This document shows, in pieces, positions 1 to 11,568 of a DNA stretch of 64,000 bases. The position numbers and the translations under genes were made by a program. The notes below the pieces were generated by a model. The model saw only the letters and a list, made by a program, of their open reading frames with translations, was not told the origin of the DNA and searched no databases. Numbering within the stretch: position 1 is the first letter of the stretch; every line of letters begins with the position of its first letter. The DNA is from Flammeovirgaceae bacterium (lineage in GTDB: Bacteria > Bacteroidota > Bacteroidia > Cytophagales > Cyclobacteriaceae), in NCBI GenBank assembly GCA_016709845.1, contig JADJMA010000063.1, forward strand, positions 186,001 to 250,000, written 5' to 3'.

Positions 1-117
1 GATATTGCAGGTGCGGCCCGAGACATTAAGAAACTTATTATTAGAGGTGAAGTTTTTTACTTAGTAACGATGAATAACGACAGGCCAGTATTTTTAAAGA
101 AAGAGAATACCAGATGA
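1..117 (+). CDS. FG-GAP/ASPIC protein, C-terminal end (partial)
   Basis: An open frame enters from the left edge and stops at TGA 115-117, giving the last 38 residues of a protein. The end (KKLIIRGEVFYLVTMNNDRP) matches in pattern the ends of the two downstream FG-GAP proteins (FLLATINDGDAQVYK and YLFAAINNEEPKVFE), so this is probably the tail of a third tandem paralogue. Its stop overlaps the start of the next gene in an ATGA junction, implying translational coupling. Family assignment rests only on the tail similarity and position. Confidence 0.6.
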   Translation, partial: DIAGAARDIKKLIIRGEVFYLVTMNNDRPVFLKKENTR

Positions 118-3100
118 AAATGCATAGATTATTTTTTATATTTATTGTTAGCCCTTCTCTTATACTCTTGTACAGTGAATAACGATAAAGTTCTTGAAAA
201 ACCTAATGAGGTTACTGAGACAGAAATTTTTAAAAGGCTTTCATCCGATCAAACCGGTGTTTCATTTATTAATGAAATTGAGAATCAAAAGAACTTCAAT
301 ATTTTTAAATATAGAAATTTTTACAATGGTGGAGGAGTAGCGATTGGGGATATAAACAATGATGGATTACCAGATATCTTCTTTACCGCCAACATGAAGA
401 AAAATCATCTATATCTTAATAAAGGCAATCTAAAGTTTGAAGATATTACTGATTCGGCCCGTGTAGGTGGGGTCAAGCCCTGGTCTACCGGGGTAGTAAT
501 GGTGGATGTGAACAGTGATGGTTATCTGGATATTTATGTTAGCAATGCTGGAAATTTGGAGGGCAATAATCACGAGAATGACCTTTATATAAACAATGGA
601 GACTTGACTTTTACTGAAAGTGCTAAGGAATATAATTTGGCAAAAAGTGGATTTTCTACTCACGCCACTTTTTTTGATTATGATAAAGATGGAGACCTCG
701 ATGCATATCTTCTAAATAATAGTAATATTCCTGTTAGTGGACTAGGGTATGCTGCTGATCGTGATAAAAGAGCGAGTGAGTGGAAGAATGTTCCTGAAAT
801 ATTTAGAGGTGTGGGTGACGTTTTGCTGAGAAACGATAATGGAAAATTTGTAGATGTAAGTGAGCAGGCTGGTATTTATGGTAGTTTAATAGGTTTTGGT
901 CTGGGAGTTTTTGTATGCGACATTAATGATGATACTTACCCAGATATTTATGTTACTAATGATTTCTATGAAAGAGATTATTTATATATTAATCAACGGG
1001 ACGGTACTTTCTCGGAAGAGATAGAAAAATGGACATCTCACTTATGTCTTTCTGCTATATGGGTGTCGATATGGCGGATATAAATAATGATGGGCTTAAT
1101 GATATTTTTATTACTGACATGATGCCTGAAAAGAGGAGAGAATTAAAAGTGTTATGGAATTTGAAGACTACGATGTTTTCAAACTGAAGCAGGGTAGAGA
1201 CTTTTATCAACAATATATTCAGAACACTTTGCAATTAAACAATGGAAATAACACATTTTCTGAAATCGCTTATTATAGCGGGGTAGCAAAAACTGATTGG
1301 AGTTGGTCCGGATTAATCTTTGATATGGACAATGATGGTTACAAAGATATATATGTCACTAATGGAATAATGCATGATTTGACAGATATTGATTTTGTGG
1401 ATTTTTTCGCAAATGAGGTTATCCAAAATACTGTATTGACTGGTGAAAAGAAAGAAATAAGTTTCATAATAGATAAGATGCCGGTTGTGCCGTTATCTAA
1501 CTATGCTTATAAAAACAACAAAGACTTAACGTTTAAAAATGCAACGAAAGAATGGGGTCTGAGCATTCCTAGTTTTTCCAATGGATGTGCGTATGGTGAT
1601 TTAGATGGAGATGGAGATTTGGATTTGGTTGTTAATAATGTAAACATGGAAGCTTTTGTTTTTGAGAATCTGAGTAGACAAAAAACCAATAATCACTATC
1701 TTCAATTTCAACTAGAGGGTAAAAAGGGGAACACTTTTGCAATCGGAGCTTCGATTAAAGTATTTATCAACGGAAGTACACTAATGCAAGAACAAATGCC
1801 CTCCAGAGGTTTTCAATCCTCTATGGACTACATTATGACTATAGGAGTGGGAGAACATGAAATTGTTGATTCCGTGCGGGTGCTTTGGCCTGATAACAAA
1901 GTAACCATTTTGAAAAAATTGAAATCAGACCAAAGAATTGTTTTATCTCAAGATGCTGCAGTTGAATGGAAAACTCAAAGCAAAAAGGAGGTGAGTTCGA
2001 AACTATTTAATTTATTAAATGTAAAAATTGAAAGTCATTCGGAAGACAATTTTGATGACTTTGATCAAGAGCGCCTTATTGATGCTCAGGTGTCTAGAGA
2101 AGGACCAGCTTTAGCAAGTGGAGACATTAATATGGACAGAAACGAAGATATTTTTGTTGGAGGCGCCAAAGGCCAACCAGGAATGATTTATTTGATGCAA
2201 CCCGGTGGTAATTTTTTAGCTAAATCGAGTAATTGCTTTATTGCTGATGCCAATCTGGAAGACACGGCTGCTGCATTCCTTGACTCAGATGGCGATGGTG
2301 ATTTAGATTTGGTCGTTGGCTCTGGGGGCAATATTGTGCAAGATAAGGAGTTGTATCAAGCCCGCTTATATTTAAATGATGGAAAAGGAAATTTTTCAAA
2401 ATCTGAAGTTAAGTTGCCAAACCTTAAAACCAATATTTCAGTTATTGCACCCAATGATTTTGATGGTGATGGTGATGTAGATTTATTCATTGGCTCTAGA
2501 AGTGTGCCTGGTGTATTTGGAGTAAATCCACAACATTTGCTTTTAATGAATAATGGAAAGGGAATATTTTCTGATGTAACAGAACGATATGCCTATGAAT
2601 TGAAGTTTGCTGGGATGATTACGGATGCTAAATGGTTGGATATTGATAATGATAATAAGATGGATTTAATCACCGTGTCAGAATGGGGTGCTCCTTTAAT
2701 CTTAAAAAACTCTGGGAAAGATCTAAGTAAATTTAATAGCAGTCTTGATTCATTATACGGTTGGTGGAAGGTTATTGAGTCATCAGATATCGATAATGAT
2801 GGAGATCAAGATTTAATTCTTGGAAATAGAGGACTAAATATTCCATACGTGGCAACTAAGAATAATCCAATTAAATTATGGATTAATGATTTTGATGAAA
2901 ATGGAACTATAGAGCAAATAATAACCTCACATTATAATGAAGGTGATTACCCAATACACATGAGAAAAGAGTTAATGGCTCAATTACCGAATCTTAAAAA
3001 GAAAAATTTAAAAGCGTCAGACTATGCTAGAAGAACTATTGAAGAATTATTCAAGCCTGAAATTGTAAAGAATTCGTTAATAAAAGTTGTAAATACTTCG

Positions 3101-3472
3101 GAATCAGTAATCGCAGTAAATGAAGGGAATGGAAGATTTACTATATCTAAATTACCAGATCAAGTGCAGTGGTCATGTGTTTATAGCATCGACTGTACAG
3201 ATGTCAATAATGATGGGTTTATGGATTTGGTAATGGGAGGTAATAATTTTGGATTTAAGCCTCAATTTTCCCGACAAGATGCTAGTTACGGACATGTTCT
3301 TCTTGGAGACGGTAAGCTCGGGTTCAAATGGCAGAATTATTCAGGGAGTGGTTTTTTTGTCCGTAATGAAGTGCGACACTTAATGACTATTTCTGATAAA
3401 AATGGAAAAAGGTATTTGTTTGCGGCTATTAATAATGAAGAGCCCAAAGTTTTCGAATACAAAACAAAATAG
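114..3472 (+). CDS. FG-GAP/VCBS repeat lipoprotein with UnbV/ASPIC domain (frame-broken)
   Basis: Large exported protein of about 1,118 residues. It carries many Ca-binding-like FG-GAP/VCBS units of the form DxNxDGxxDIF (for example DINNDGLPDIFFT, DVNSDGYLDIYVS, DFDGDGDVDLFIG), predicting one or two beta-propellers. A UnbV/ASPIC-like segment lies at about 1735-1905 (RGFQSS...VDSVRVLWPDNK). The probable start is ATG 114, which overlaps the preceding stop. The signal peptide begins MKMHRLFF and then needs a one-base shift near 141-147 to continue as LLALLLYSC, a lipobox. Two more breaks are seen, near 1057 (restoring MGVDMADINNDG) and near 1147 (an A run). Known family role is extracellular or outer-membrane surface binding; the ligand is unknown. 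It shares its architecture with the next gene, so the pair looks like a duplication. Confidence 0.8.
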
Positions 3473-3484
3473 CGCTAAAATTAT

Positions 3485-6400
3485 ATGATGGATAGGATTG
3501 GCAGGAGGGTTACCGTAATTTTTGTTTTTTTTCTCTTTTTGACATCGTGTAATGATGGAAAGTTATTTCAAAAACTTGATCCTACTGATTCTGGAATAAC
3601 TTTTGAAAATAGTTTAACCCCAACAGAAGATTTCAATATTATTGATTATCTGTATTTCTACAATGGAGGGGGCTTGGCTATTGGAGATATTAATGGTGAT
3701 GAATATCCTGACCTTTTTTTCTCCGGAAATCAAGTTAAAAATAAACTATTCCTAAATAAAGGAGGACTAAGATTTGAAGACATCTCAGAAGACTGCTGGT
3801 GTGGAAGGCAAAAGCACATGGAATACAGGAAGCGTAATGGGTGACGTAAATGGGGATGGACTATTAGATATCTATGTTTGTGCTGTTGTTGGTTTAAAAA
3901 ATCTAAAGGGGCATAATGAATTATTTATTAATAACGGCAACAATACATTTACCGAAAGAGCAGAGGAATATGGATTGGATTTTGAAACGTATAGTTCTAC
4001 TGCTTCCTTTTTAGACTATGATCTGGATGGTGATCTTGATATGTATTTACTCAATCATGCTGTTCACACTCCCGAATCATTTGGTAACGCAAGTTTAAGA
4101 AATGTGAGAAGGTATGAAACTGGGGATAAACTCCTACGAAATGATGGAGGTAAATTTTTGGACGTAAGTGAGGAAGCAAAAATTTTTGGCGGTATTAATG
4201 GATATGGTTTAGGAATTTCAATTGCTGATTTTAACTTGGATGGCTATCCTGATATTTATGTAAGTAATGACTTTCATGAAGATGATTACTTGTATATGAA
4301 TAACAAAGATGGAACTTTTAGCGAACAACTCAGAAAATCCTTTACTCAAATAAGTAGATTTTCAATGGGGAACGATGTTTCTGATATAAATCATGATGGA
4401 TATCCGGACTTAATTAGTTTGGATATGTTGCCAGAAGATGAAGTGGTTTTGAAACGATCTGAAGGGGATGAAAACATTCAGACTTTGAAATTGAGAACTG
4501 ATCAGTATGGGTACTACTACCAATTTGGTCGTAACATGCTACAAATCAATCAAGGTAATGGAACCTTCGCTGAGATTGGCCTGATGAGTAATATTGCAGC
4601 CACGGATTGGAGTTGGAGCGCACTATTTGCTGATTTTGATCAAGATGGAAATCAAGATTTATTTGTTTCCAATGGCATACCACACCGGCCGAATGATTTG
4701 GATTATATAAAATTTGTCTCTAGTGAGCAGATTGTAAATAAGATGGGGGTAACAAAGTTGGCCGATAACAAGGCTTTCTCGTTGATGCCATCTGGAATAA
4801 TTGAAAACTATATCTTCAAGGGCTCTGGCAATTATTCTTTTGAAGATAAATCCAAAACGTGGTTACCTGCTGAAAAAAACTGTTCTACAGCCACTGCCTT
4901 TGGCGACTTAGATAATGACGGTGATTTGGATATAGTGATTAATAATGTTGATAGTAAACCAAGTATTTATATCAATAAGGCGAATGAGTTTTCGAATTAT
5001 CTTAAGATTAAGTTGAATTATAGTAAGGAAAATGAATTTGGGATAGGATCTCGGGTTTTTGTTTATAAAAATAATGTGTTGCAATACAAAGAATTATATG
5101 CCGTGAGAGGGTTTCAGGCATCTTCGGAACCACTATTGCATTTTGGATTCGGCAACGAAGGAATAGTAGATTCTATTGTTATTGTTTGGCCCAATGGTTC
5201 AGCAGAAAGACTAAGTCAAGTTAAGACTAATCAAACCCTTCGTATTTCATATAATCAAAAATCAATTTCTAAATATAGAACATCAACAAAACGCAATGAT
5301 CCTATTTTTGAGTCGGTTGAAGCGAAGTCATTAGGTATTAATTTCAAGCATAAGGAAGATAACTATACAGACTTTGATAGACTAAAACTTTTGCCTTATC
5401 AGCAATCAGACAAAGGCCCTGCAACGGCTGTCGGAGACTTGAATAATGATGGCAAACAAGATATTTTTTTTGGTGGTTCAAAGAGAATTCCGAGCTGTTT
5501 TTTTATGCAGACGGATACTGGATTTAAGCAGACATTCATTCCGTCCATTCAAAACGATTCAATCAAAGAGGATGTGGATGCAGTTATTGAAGACTTTAAC
5601 CAAGATGGCAAGAATGATCTTTTATTGGTACTGGAGGGGCTGATTTCTATAACAAATCAAGGCCATTGCTTGATAGTTATTTCAAAACCACTGGTGATAG
5701 TTTTTCTTTGGTCGAGATAGCAAACTATTACGAGAATGCATCTTGTGTAAAATCATTTGATTTCGATGGGGATGGAGATAAAGATTTATTTGTGGGTAAT
5801 GAATCTGTGTCAAACGATTTCGGTAAAATTCCAAAGTCATACTTATTGAGGAATGATAAAGGTACGTTTACCCCTGTACAACAAGATCTATTTGATAATA
5901 TTGGCATGGTAACCGATGCCATATGGGATGATTATAACAAAGATGGTCAAGAGGATCTTATTATTGTGGGAGAATGGATGGAACCACTTTTTTTAAAGAA
6001 CGAAAAAGGGATATTTACAAAGCAATCTGTTCTTACAGAAAAGATGCATGGGCTTTGGCAATCTATTATTGAGTTTGATGTAGATGGAGATGGAGATCAT
6101 GATTACCTGCTTGGCAACTGGGGACTCAATTCAAAATTTAAGGCCTCAAGAGATTATCCAATGAAAATGTATTATAATGACTTTGATGCTAACGGGCAAT
6201 CCGAAACAATCATTGCGATCGAAAAAAATCGTAATTATTACCCATTTGATTCATTTGATATGTTAGCAGGTCAAATTGTTAGTCTCCGCAAGAAATTCAC
6301 GAGTTATGAATCCTTTGCGGGCAAAACTATTAATGAGATTTTTACGGAAGATCAATTAAATACGTCTGTTGTCTTTACTGTTGATCTTCTTGCATCAGGT

Positions 6401-6746
6401 TACCTCAAAAATGAGAATGGCAAGTTTAAATTCATACAGTTCCCTGACGATCTTCAATTTTCTCCTATACTTGCGCTCATTAAGTACGATTTTGATGCAG
6501 ATGGGCAAGAGGAGGTTTTGCTTGGTGGAAATTATTTTGGAGTCCAGCCTTTAATGGAAGATACGGATCATTTGGGGGGCTTTGTTCAAAAATGAAAACA
6601 GTATTTTGCTTGGAAAGTCAATAGGGTTAAATCTTATGAACCAGTCTGTTAGACATTTCAATATTATAGATTTTAATAGCCATAAGTTTTTGCTGGCAAC
6701 TATTAACGATGGCGATGCGCAAGTTTATAAACTATTGCAAAGATGA
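3485..6746 (+). CDS. FG-GAP/VCBS repeat lipoprotein with UnbV/ASPIC domain (frame-broken)
   Basis: Paralogue of the preceding gene, about 1,087 residues. The N-terminus (MMDRIGRRV, then FVFFLFLTSC) is a lipoprotein signal with lipobox LTSC. FG-GAP units such as DINGDEYPDLFFS, DVNGDGLLDIYVC, DFNLDGYPDIYVS and DLDNDGDLDIVIN follow, with an ASPIC-like block near 5030-5210 (RGFQAS...VDSIVIVWPNGS). Frame breaks occur near 3795, near 5650 and at a six-G run, 6574-6579. Removing one G restores LGALLKNENSILLGKSIG and the family-typical ending. The stop TGA 6744-6746 overlaps the next ATG at 6743. The protein is probably anchored in the outer membrane; no catalytic residues are recognisable and the ligand is unknown. 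Confidence 0.8.
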
Positions 6747-7633
6747 GAAGTGTTTATGGTTTACTCTCGGTAATAGTTCTTTTGGTTTTGACCTGGTATT
6801 TATTCGTTAGAGATTTTGAATTTAAGGTGACTTTTGTAGCAAAGACTTTACCGGGCGATATTATTGAAACTATAAGAATATGGAATAGAGCTCAAAGTAA
6901 TAGTGAAATTTTAGAAGTTGACTCTGTATTTTCTCTCAAACAATTACTAGTTAAGAGTAATAGGACATACATTTATAATTGGAGATTTAATATGTTGAAT
7001 GACACCACTACAAATGTCATGATACAAATAACAGAACCTGCGAATGTTCTAAGTAATAAGCTGTTAGTTCCATTTAGCACCCCATCTATTGAACTTGATG
7101 CCAGGTCTGTCTCTGCAGAATTTTACAATATTCTTAGAGAACACCTCGAGATCACAAAAGTCAAGATAGAAGGAGAGTTCGATTTGCCGGCCACATTTTG
7201 TGCGTGTACCACAATTGAGACAAGCCAAATTGACAAAGCTAATGGTATGATGAAAAATTTTGAATGGATAACTTCATTTATTAGCCAATTTGGATTAGCG
7301 GCAGAAGGGCCGCCACTGCTCAAGCTAATCTCGTGGAATAATAACCTGGGTGAGTTGAAATACGACTTTTGTTTCCCTGTGATCAAAAGGGATTCTCTTC
7401 CAAAAGTAGAACAAATCACATATAAAGAAATTGGGCCTTTAAAAGCTTTAAAAGCAACATATCATGGAAATTATATTACCTCGGATAGGGCTTGGTACTA
7501 CTTGATTTATCATGCTAAAACTCATGGCTATAAAATTAAGGGATTGCCAATAGAGTATTTTTTTAATAACCCAAATTTGGGATCGAATGCGAAAGAATGG
7601 CGTGCAGACATCTATTTACCCATTGAAAATTAA
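6743..7633 (+). CDS. Membrane-anchored SRPBCC/GyrI-like ligand-binding protein
   Basis: Protein of 296 residues with an N-terminal membrane segment (about residues 6-23, VYGLLSVIVLLVLTWYLFV). A SRPBCC-like region (about 28-130) is followed by a C-terminal half resembling the GyrI-like/AraC effector-binding fold (about 135-294): ITYKEIGPLKALKATYHGNY and the late IEYFFNNP...WRADIYLPI are typical of that family. The family binds small hydrophobic ligands and has no known enzymatic role here. It is translationally coupled (ATGA) to the FG-GAP gene, so it probably belongs to the same operon. The specific substrate is unknown; assignment is by pattern only. Confidence 0.6.
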   Translation: MRSVYGLLSVIVLLVLTWYLFVRDFEFKVTFVAKTLPGDIIETIRIWNRAQSNSEILEVDSVFSLKQLLVKSNRTYIYNWRFNMLNDTTTNVMIQITEPANVLSNKLLVPFSTPSIELDARSVSAEFYNILREHLEITKVKIEGEFDLPATFCACTTIETSQIDKANGMMKNFEWITSFISQFGLAAEGPPLLKLISWNNNLGELKYDFCFPVIKRDSLPKVEQITYKEIGPLKALKATYHGNYITSDRAWYYLIYHAKTHGYKIKGLPIEYFFNNPNLGSNAKEWRADIYLPIEN

Positions 7634-7695
7634 TACAGTATGGGGTATCTTTGGCATTAGAAAATGATCAAATAATTACTGTAGCTAATAGTAAA

Positions 7696-9036
7696 ATGAA
7701 AAAAATAATTGTGTTTTCCTTTTGTTAGGCCTAATTGGTGTTTCATGTTCAACTCAAGAAGCAGAATGGAGGCCAAACGCCCAGAATCCGGAATTTTTAC
7801 ATCGGGCAGTAAAGCAGGTTACCGATGTAATTGTACATGATATCTTTTCTCCACCGGTAGCGGCTCGTATCTATTCATATATGAGTATCGCTGCGTACGA
7901 AGCTGCTCTTCATCAAGATGAGAAATATATTTCGTTAGCTGGCCAGTTGAAGGGTCTTGAGCCATTGCCTCAACCAGAATCTGGAGCTATCTATTCATTT
8001 CCACTTGCGTCTGTGCAAGCCGCACTCAAAGTGGGTCAAACTTTGGTCTTTTCAGAAGATAAGATGGATGTATTCTACAATTCGATTATGCAAGAGTACC
8101 GGGATACCGGAATGCCGGAGGATGTTTTGACAGGTCCATTGAATTCGGTAATCAGGTAGCCGATCATATTCTTGCGTGGTCCTCCAAGGATAATTACAAG
8201 CAATCACGATCATTTCCTAAATACTCTATTCAGGATGACCCAGCAACCTGGAAGCCAACCCCACCCACTTACATGGATGGGGTTGAACCTCATTGGAATA
8301 AAATCAGAACATTTGTTTTGGATTCTGCGCAACAATTTAAACCAGTTCCACCAACACCTTTTTCCACAGATAAGAATAGTCAGTTTTATAAAGAAGCCCT
8401 GGAAATTTATGAGATGGGCATAACATGACTCCAGAGCAGCGTGACTTTACTTTTTTCTGGGATTGCAACCCTTTTATGATGAATGTAAAGGGACATGTCA
8501 TGTTTGCTACCAAGAAGATTTCGCCCGGTGGTCATTGGATGAATATTACCTATGTGGCTTGTAAAAAGCTTAAGACTGATTTTGCCCAAAGCGCAGAAGC
8601 CTATGCCCGGGTTTCAATTGCTCTACAGGATGCATTCATCTCCTGTTGGGATGAAAAGTACAGAAGTAACTTAATCAGACCCGAAACCTACATTAATCAA
8701 TACATTGACGAAGATTGGGTACCTACTTTACAGACTCCACCATTTCCAGAATACTCCAGTGGCCATAGTGTAATCTCGGCAGCATCGGCAGCAACATTAA
8801 CCAATTTGTTTGGTGATGGTTTTGCCTTCACCGATTCAACAGAAATGGAATTTGGCCTAACGGCCAGAAGCTTTGATTCTTTTTATAAGGCCAGCGAAGA
8901 AGCTGCGATTAGCAGAATGTATGGTGGTATCCACTACCGACCAGCTTGTGAAAACGGCTTGAAGGAAGGAAAGGATATTGGTAATTTTATTCTTGATCGG
9001 GTTAAAACCAGAAAAGAACAATTGGCTAAAAACTAA
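7696..9036 (+). CDS. Vanadium-dependent haloperoxidase/PAP2-type lipoprotein (frame-broken)
   Basis: About 447 residues. The C-terminal half carries the vanadate/phosphate-binding signature of the PAP2/haloperoxidase superfamily: RPETYIN, PPFPEYSSGHSVISAASA (the SGH motif) and RMYGGIHYRPACENG with the distal Arg and His. The start is set at ATG 7696 (MKKIIVF). A one-base break near 7715 then gives LLGLIGVSCS, a lipobox, so the protein is probably a lipoprotein. Other breaks lie near 8145 and near 8420; the segment between reads EFGNQVADHILAWSS onward. The family can be a halide peroxidase or an acid phosphatase; the sequence alone does not decide. It follows the FG-GAP/GyrI group on the same strand with a 62-base gap. 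Confidence 0.75.
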
Positions 9037-9164
9037 TATGTCCTTATAGTACAAGGTTCCTGATCTTTACTAAGGATTAAGCAAATCTATTGATTCTACT
9101 TTTACCAGATAAAGAAGTTTCTTTATATTTTCTGTGCGCTGTAGATACTCAGTAACTACGTATT

Positions 9165-9172
9165 TATTTTTG
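9165..9172 (+). promoter_or_regulatory. Candidate Bacteroidota -7 element upstream of glpF
   Basis: TATTTTTG matches the Bacteroidota -7 consensus TAnnTTTG and lies 60 bases before the glpF start, in the 196-base gap after the haloperoxidase gene. No good -33 TTTG is seen at the usual distance, so this is a weak candidate for the promoter of the glycerol genes. Confidence 0.3.
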
Positions 9173-9232
9173 CAACTCTGCAATTCTTTGTTCATCTTCC
9201 GTGGTAAATTGTACGATTAATAACACCCAAAT

Positions 9233-9943
9233 ATGAATGTTTACCTCGCAGAATTTCTCGGAACGTTGGTGCTTATTTTAATAGGGGATGGGGTAGTTGC
9301 GGGTGTTGTATTGAAAGGAACAAAATCTGAAAATGCAGGCTGGCTTACCATCTGTATCGCGTGGGGCCTGGCCGTTACGTTCGCTATTTATGCGGTGGGT
9401 AATTTCAGTGGAGCACATTTAAATCCAGCCGTTACCATAGGCTTAGCCATTCATGGCGATTTTGAATGGAGCATGGCTTTGGGGTATATCATGTCTCAGT
9501 TAGGAGGTGCGTTTACAGGTGCGGTTTTAGTTTGGTTGAATTACCTTCCGCATTGGAAAGCGACAACGGATGCTGGGGCGAAGTTGGCTGTATTTGCAAC
9601 AGGTCCTGCCATAAGAAACAGTGCTTCCAACTTAATCAGTGAAATAATTGCAACTACCGTTTTAATTTTTGGATTGCTTTTTATTGGTGTGAATGAATTT
9701 ACCCAAGGGTTAAAGCCTTTAGTAGTGGGGTTGCTCATTACTACCATTGGATTGGCGTTGGGAGGCACAACAGGTTTTGCTATAAACCCAGCACGAGATT
9801 TGGGCCCACGGATAGCTCACGCCATTTTACCCATCCCTGGAAAGGGATCCTCGGATTGGAGTTACTCCTGGATACCCATTGTGGGGCCGATACTCGGTAG
9901 TGTGTTAGGTGCAGTACTTTATGGTTTTATTTTTAGTACATAG
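9233..9943 (+). CDS. glpF: Glycerol facilitator / aquaglyceroporin (MIP family)
   Basis: Inner-membrane channel of 236 residues that lets glycerol diffuse into the cell. Both half-helix signatures of the MIP family are present: HLNPAVT near residue 62 and AINPARD near residue 183. The Asp after the second NPAR is the residue associated with glycerol-conducting members. Six hydrophobic segments are visible. The length is slightly shorter than E. coli GlpF but normal for the family. It stands directly upstream of glpK and glpD, which phosphorylate and oxidise the imported glycerol. Confidence 0.9.
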   Translation: MNVYLAEFLGTLVLILIGDGVVAGVVLKGTKSENAGWLTICIAWGLAVTFAIYAVGNFSGAHLNPAVTIGLAIHGDFEWSMALGYIMSQLGGAFTGAVLVWLNYLPHWKATTDAGAKLAVFATGPAIRNSASNLISEIIATTVLIFGLLFIGVNEFTQGLKPLVVGLLITTIGLALGGTTGFAINPARDLGPRIAHAILPIPGKGSSDWSYSWIPIVGPILGSVLGAVLYGFIFST

Positions 9944-10006
9944 TCCATAGTATTGAGTCCATAGTGATAAAGTAAGCTACTCAGGACTAAAGACTCACTA
10001 TAGACT
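9942..10006. repeat. Iterated intergenic word with inverted copy between glpF and glpK
   Basis: AGTCCATAGT occurs twice in direct orientation (9942-9951 and 9956-9965) and once inverted with one mismatch (ACTATAGACT, 9997-10006). Together they can fold into a hairpin. The block fills the gap between the two glp genes. It resembles other low-complexity intergenic words in this window and may act as a terminator or processing site; no function can be shown. Confidence 0.5.
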
Positions 10007-10021
10007 TTAAAAACAGCAGTT

Positions 10022-11511
10022 ATGAGTCAACCAAAATACATTATCGCACTCGATCAGGGAACAACAAGTTCGCGGGCTGTCTTATTTGATGATAAAGGAT
10101 CTATCAAAGGAATTGCTCAGCAAGAGTTTCAACAGATTTTTCCAAATTCAGGTTGGGTGGAACATGATCCCGAAGAAATCTGGAGTTCGCAGTTTGGCGT
10201 ACTTCAAAAACTGATTTCTGAATATAAGGTCGATCACAAATCAATCGCTGCTATTGGAATCACTAATCAACGTGAGACAACTATTATTTGGGATCGCAAA
10301 ACGGGAGTGCCTATTTACAATGCAATCGTCTGGCAAGACAAACGCACAGCGCCTATTTGTGAAGAATTAAAATCAAAAGGACTAACTGATTACGTTCGGG
10401 AGAATACCGGACTGGTTATAGACTCTTACTTTTCAGGAACAAAGATTAAATGGATTCTCGACAAGGTAGAAGGAGCTCGACAAAAAGCAGAGAAGGGTGA
10501 GCTTGCGTTTGGTACGGTTGATACTTGGCTGATCTGGAAATTAACAAATGGAAAATCACATGTTACGGATTATTCCAATGCATCACGCACTATGATTTAC
10601 AATATCAGAAAATTGCAGTGGGATGAAAAACTTCTTAATGAGTTAAATGTTCCTAAGTCTATTTTACCAGAAGTAAAACCATCCTCTTCTAGATTTGGAA
10701 TTTGGAATGTAAACGGAGTTGAGATACCAATCGCTGAGTAGCCGGTGATCAACAAGCTGCTTTGTTTGGTCAGGCTTGCTTTGAGCCAGGCATGGCAAAG
10801 AATACCTATGGCACCGGTTGTTTTATGTTAATGAATACTGGCACCACTATTCAAAAATCTAATAATGGATTGATCACCACCATTGCCTGGGGATTAGATG
10901 GAAAAGTAGAATATGCCTTGGAGGGTAGCGTGTTCATTGCTGGCGCAGCAGTTCAATGGCTACGCGACAGTATGCATATAATTGATCAGTCAAAAGATTC
11001 GGAATATTTTGCCACTAAGGCACTTGGTTCCAATGAAGTGTATGTGGTACCTGCCTTTGCGGGATTAGGAGCACCCTATTGGGATATGTATGCACGGGGT
11101 GCCATTTTCGGTTTAACGCGCGATACTGGCAAAGATCACATTATAAAAGCCACACTGGAATCACTAGCCTATCAAACCAAAGATATTCTTAATGCCATGC
11201 AGGAAGATGCCGGATTAAAACTGGCAAGTTTAAAAGTAGATGGCGGTGCATGTGCAAATAATATCTTAATGCAATTTCAGTCTGATATTTTAGGAACAGA
11301 AGTAGAGCGCCCCGAAGTAATTGAATCAACAGCCTTAGGAGCGGCTTACTTGGCGGGAATTGAGATTGGACTTTGGAAAAAACAAGATATTATTCGCAAT
11401 AGAAAAATTCAGAAGCAATTCACTCCGGCAATGGATGACAGTACACGTACGAAACTTTATAAAGGTTGGCAGAAAGCTGTGAAGCGTACAATGGGATGGA
11501 TTGATAATTGA
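10022..11511 (+). CDS. glpK: Glycerol kinase (one frame break)
   Basis: ATP-dependent kinase of the FGGY family converting glycerol to glycerol-3-phosphate; about 496 residues, the normal size. N-terminal LDQGTTSSRAVLFD is the ATP-binding signature, followed by GITNQRETT and WQDKRTAP. After a break near 10735 the C-terminal half continues with GDQQAALFGQACFEPGMAKN, TYGTGCFMLMNTG and LKVDGGACANN. Only one base is missing around IPIAG/VAGDQ, typical of a sequencing indel. It lies between glpF and glpD, forming a complete glycerol catabolic set. Confidence 0.92.
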
Positions 11512-11568
11512 ATTCAAAATTAGCGCTACGTAATTTTTTTGAATCTTAGATCTTAAATTTTGAATCGA
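11512..11568. repeat. Imperfect inverted AT-rich repeat between glpK and glpD
   Basis: The 48-base gap after glpK contains ATTCAAAATTA and, eight bases later, TAATTTTTTTGAAT, an imperfect inverted pair around GCGCTACG. A further AAATTTTGAATC runs into the start of glpD. It could form a weak hairpin; the function is unknown. Confidence 0.4.

Noticed and set aside
5446..5643. Plus-strand ORF inside the second FG-GAP gene
   Set aside because: It is a shadow of the FG-GAP frame with no family features; the composition is that of out-of-frame translation.
10741..10762. glpK split read as two proteins or programmed frameshift
   Set aside because: No slippery heptamer or stimulatory structure is seen, and one missing base restores the family sequence; similar breaks occur throughout.
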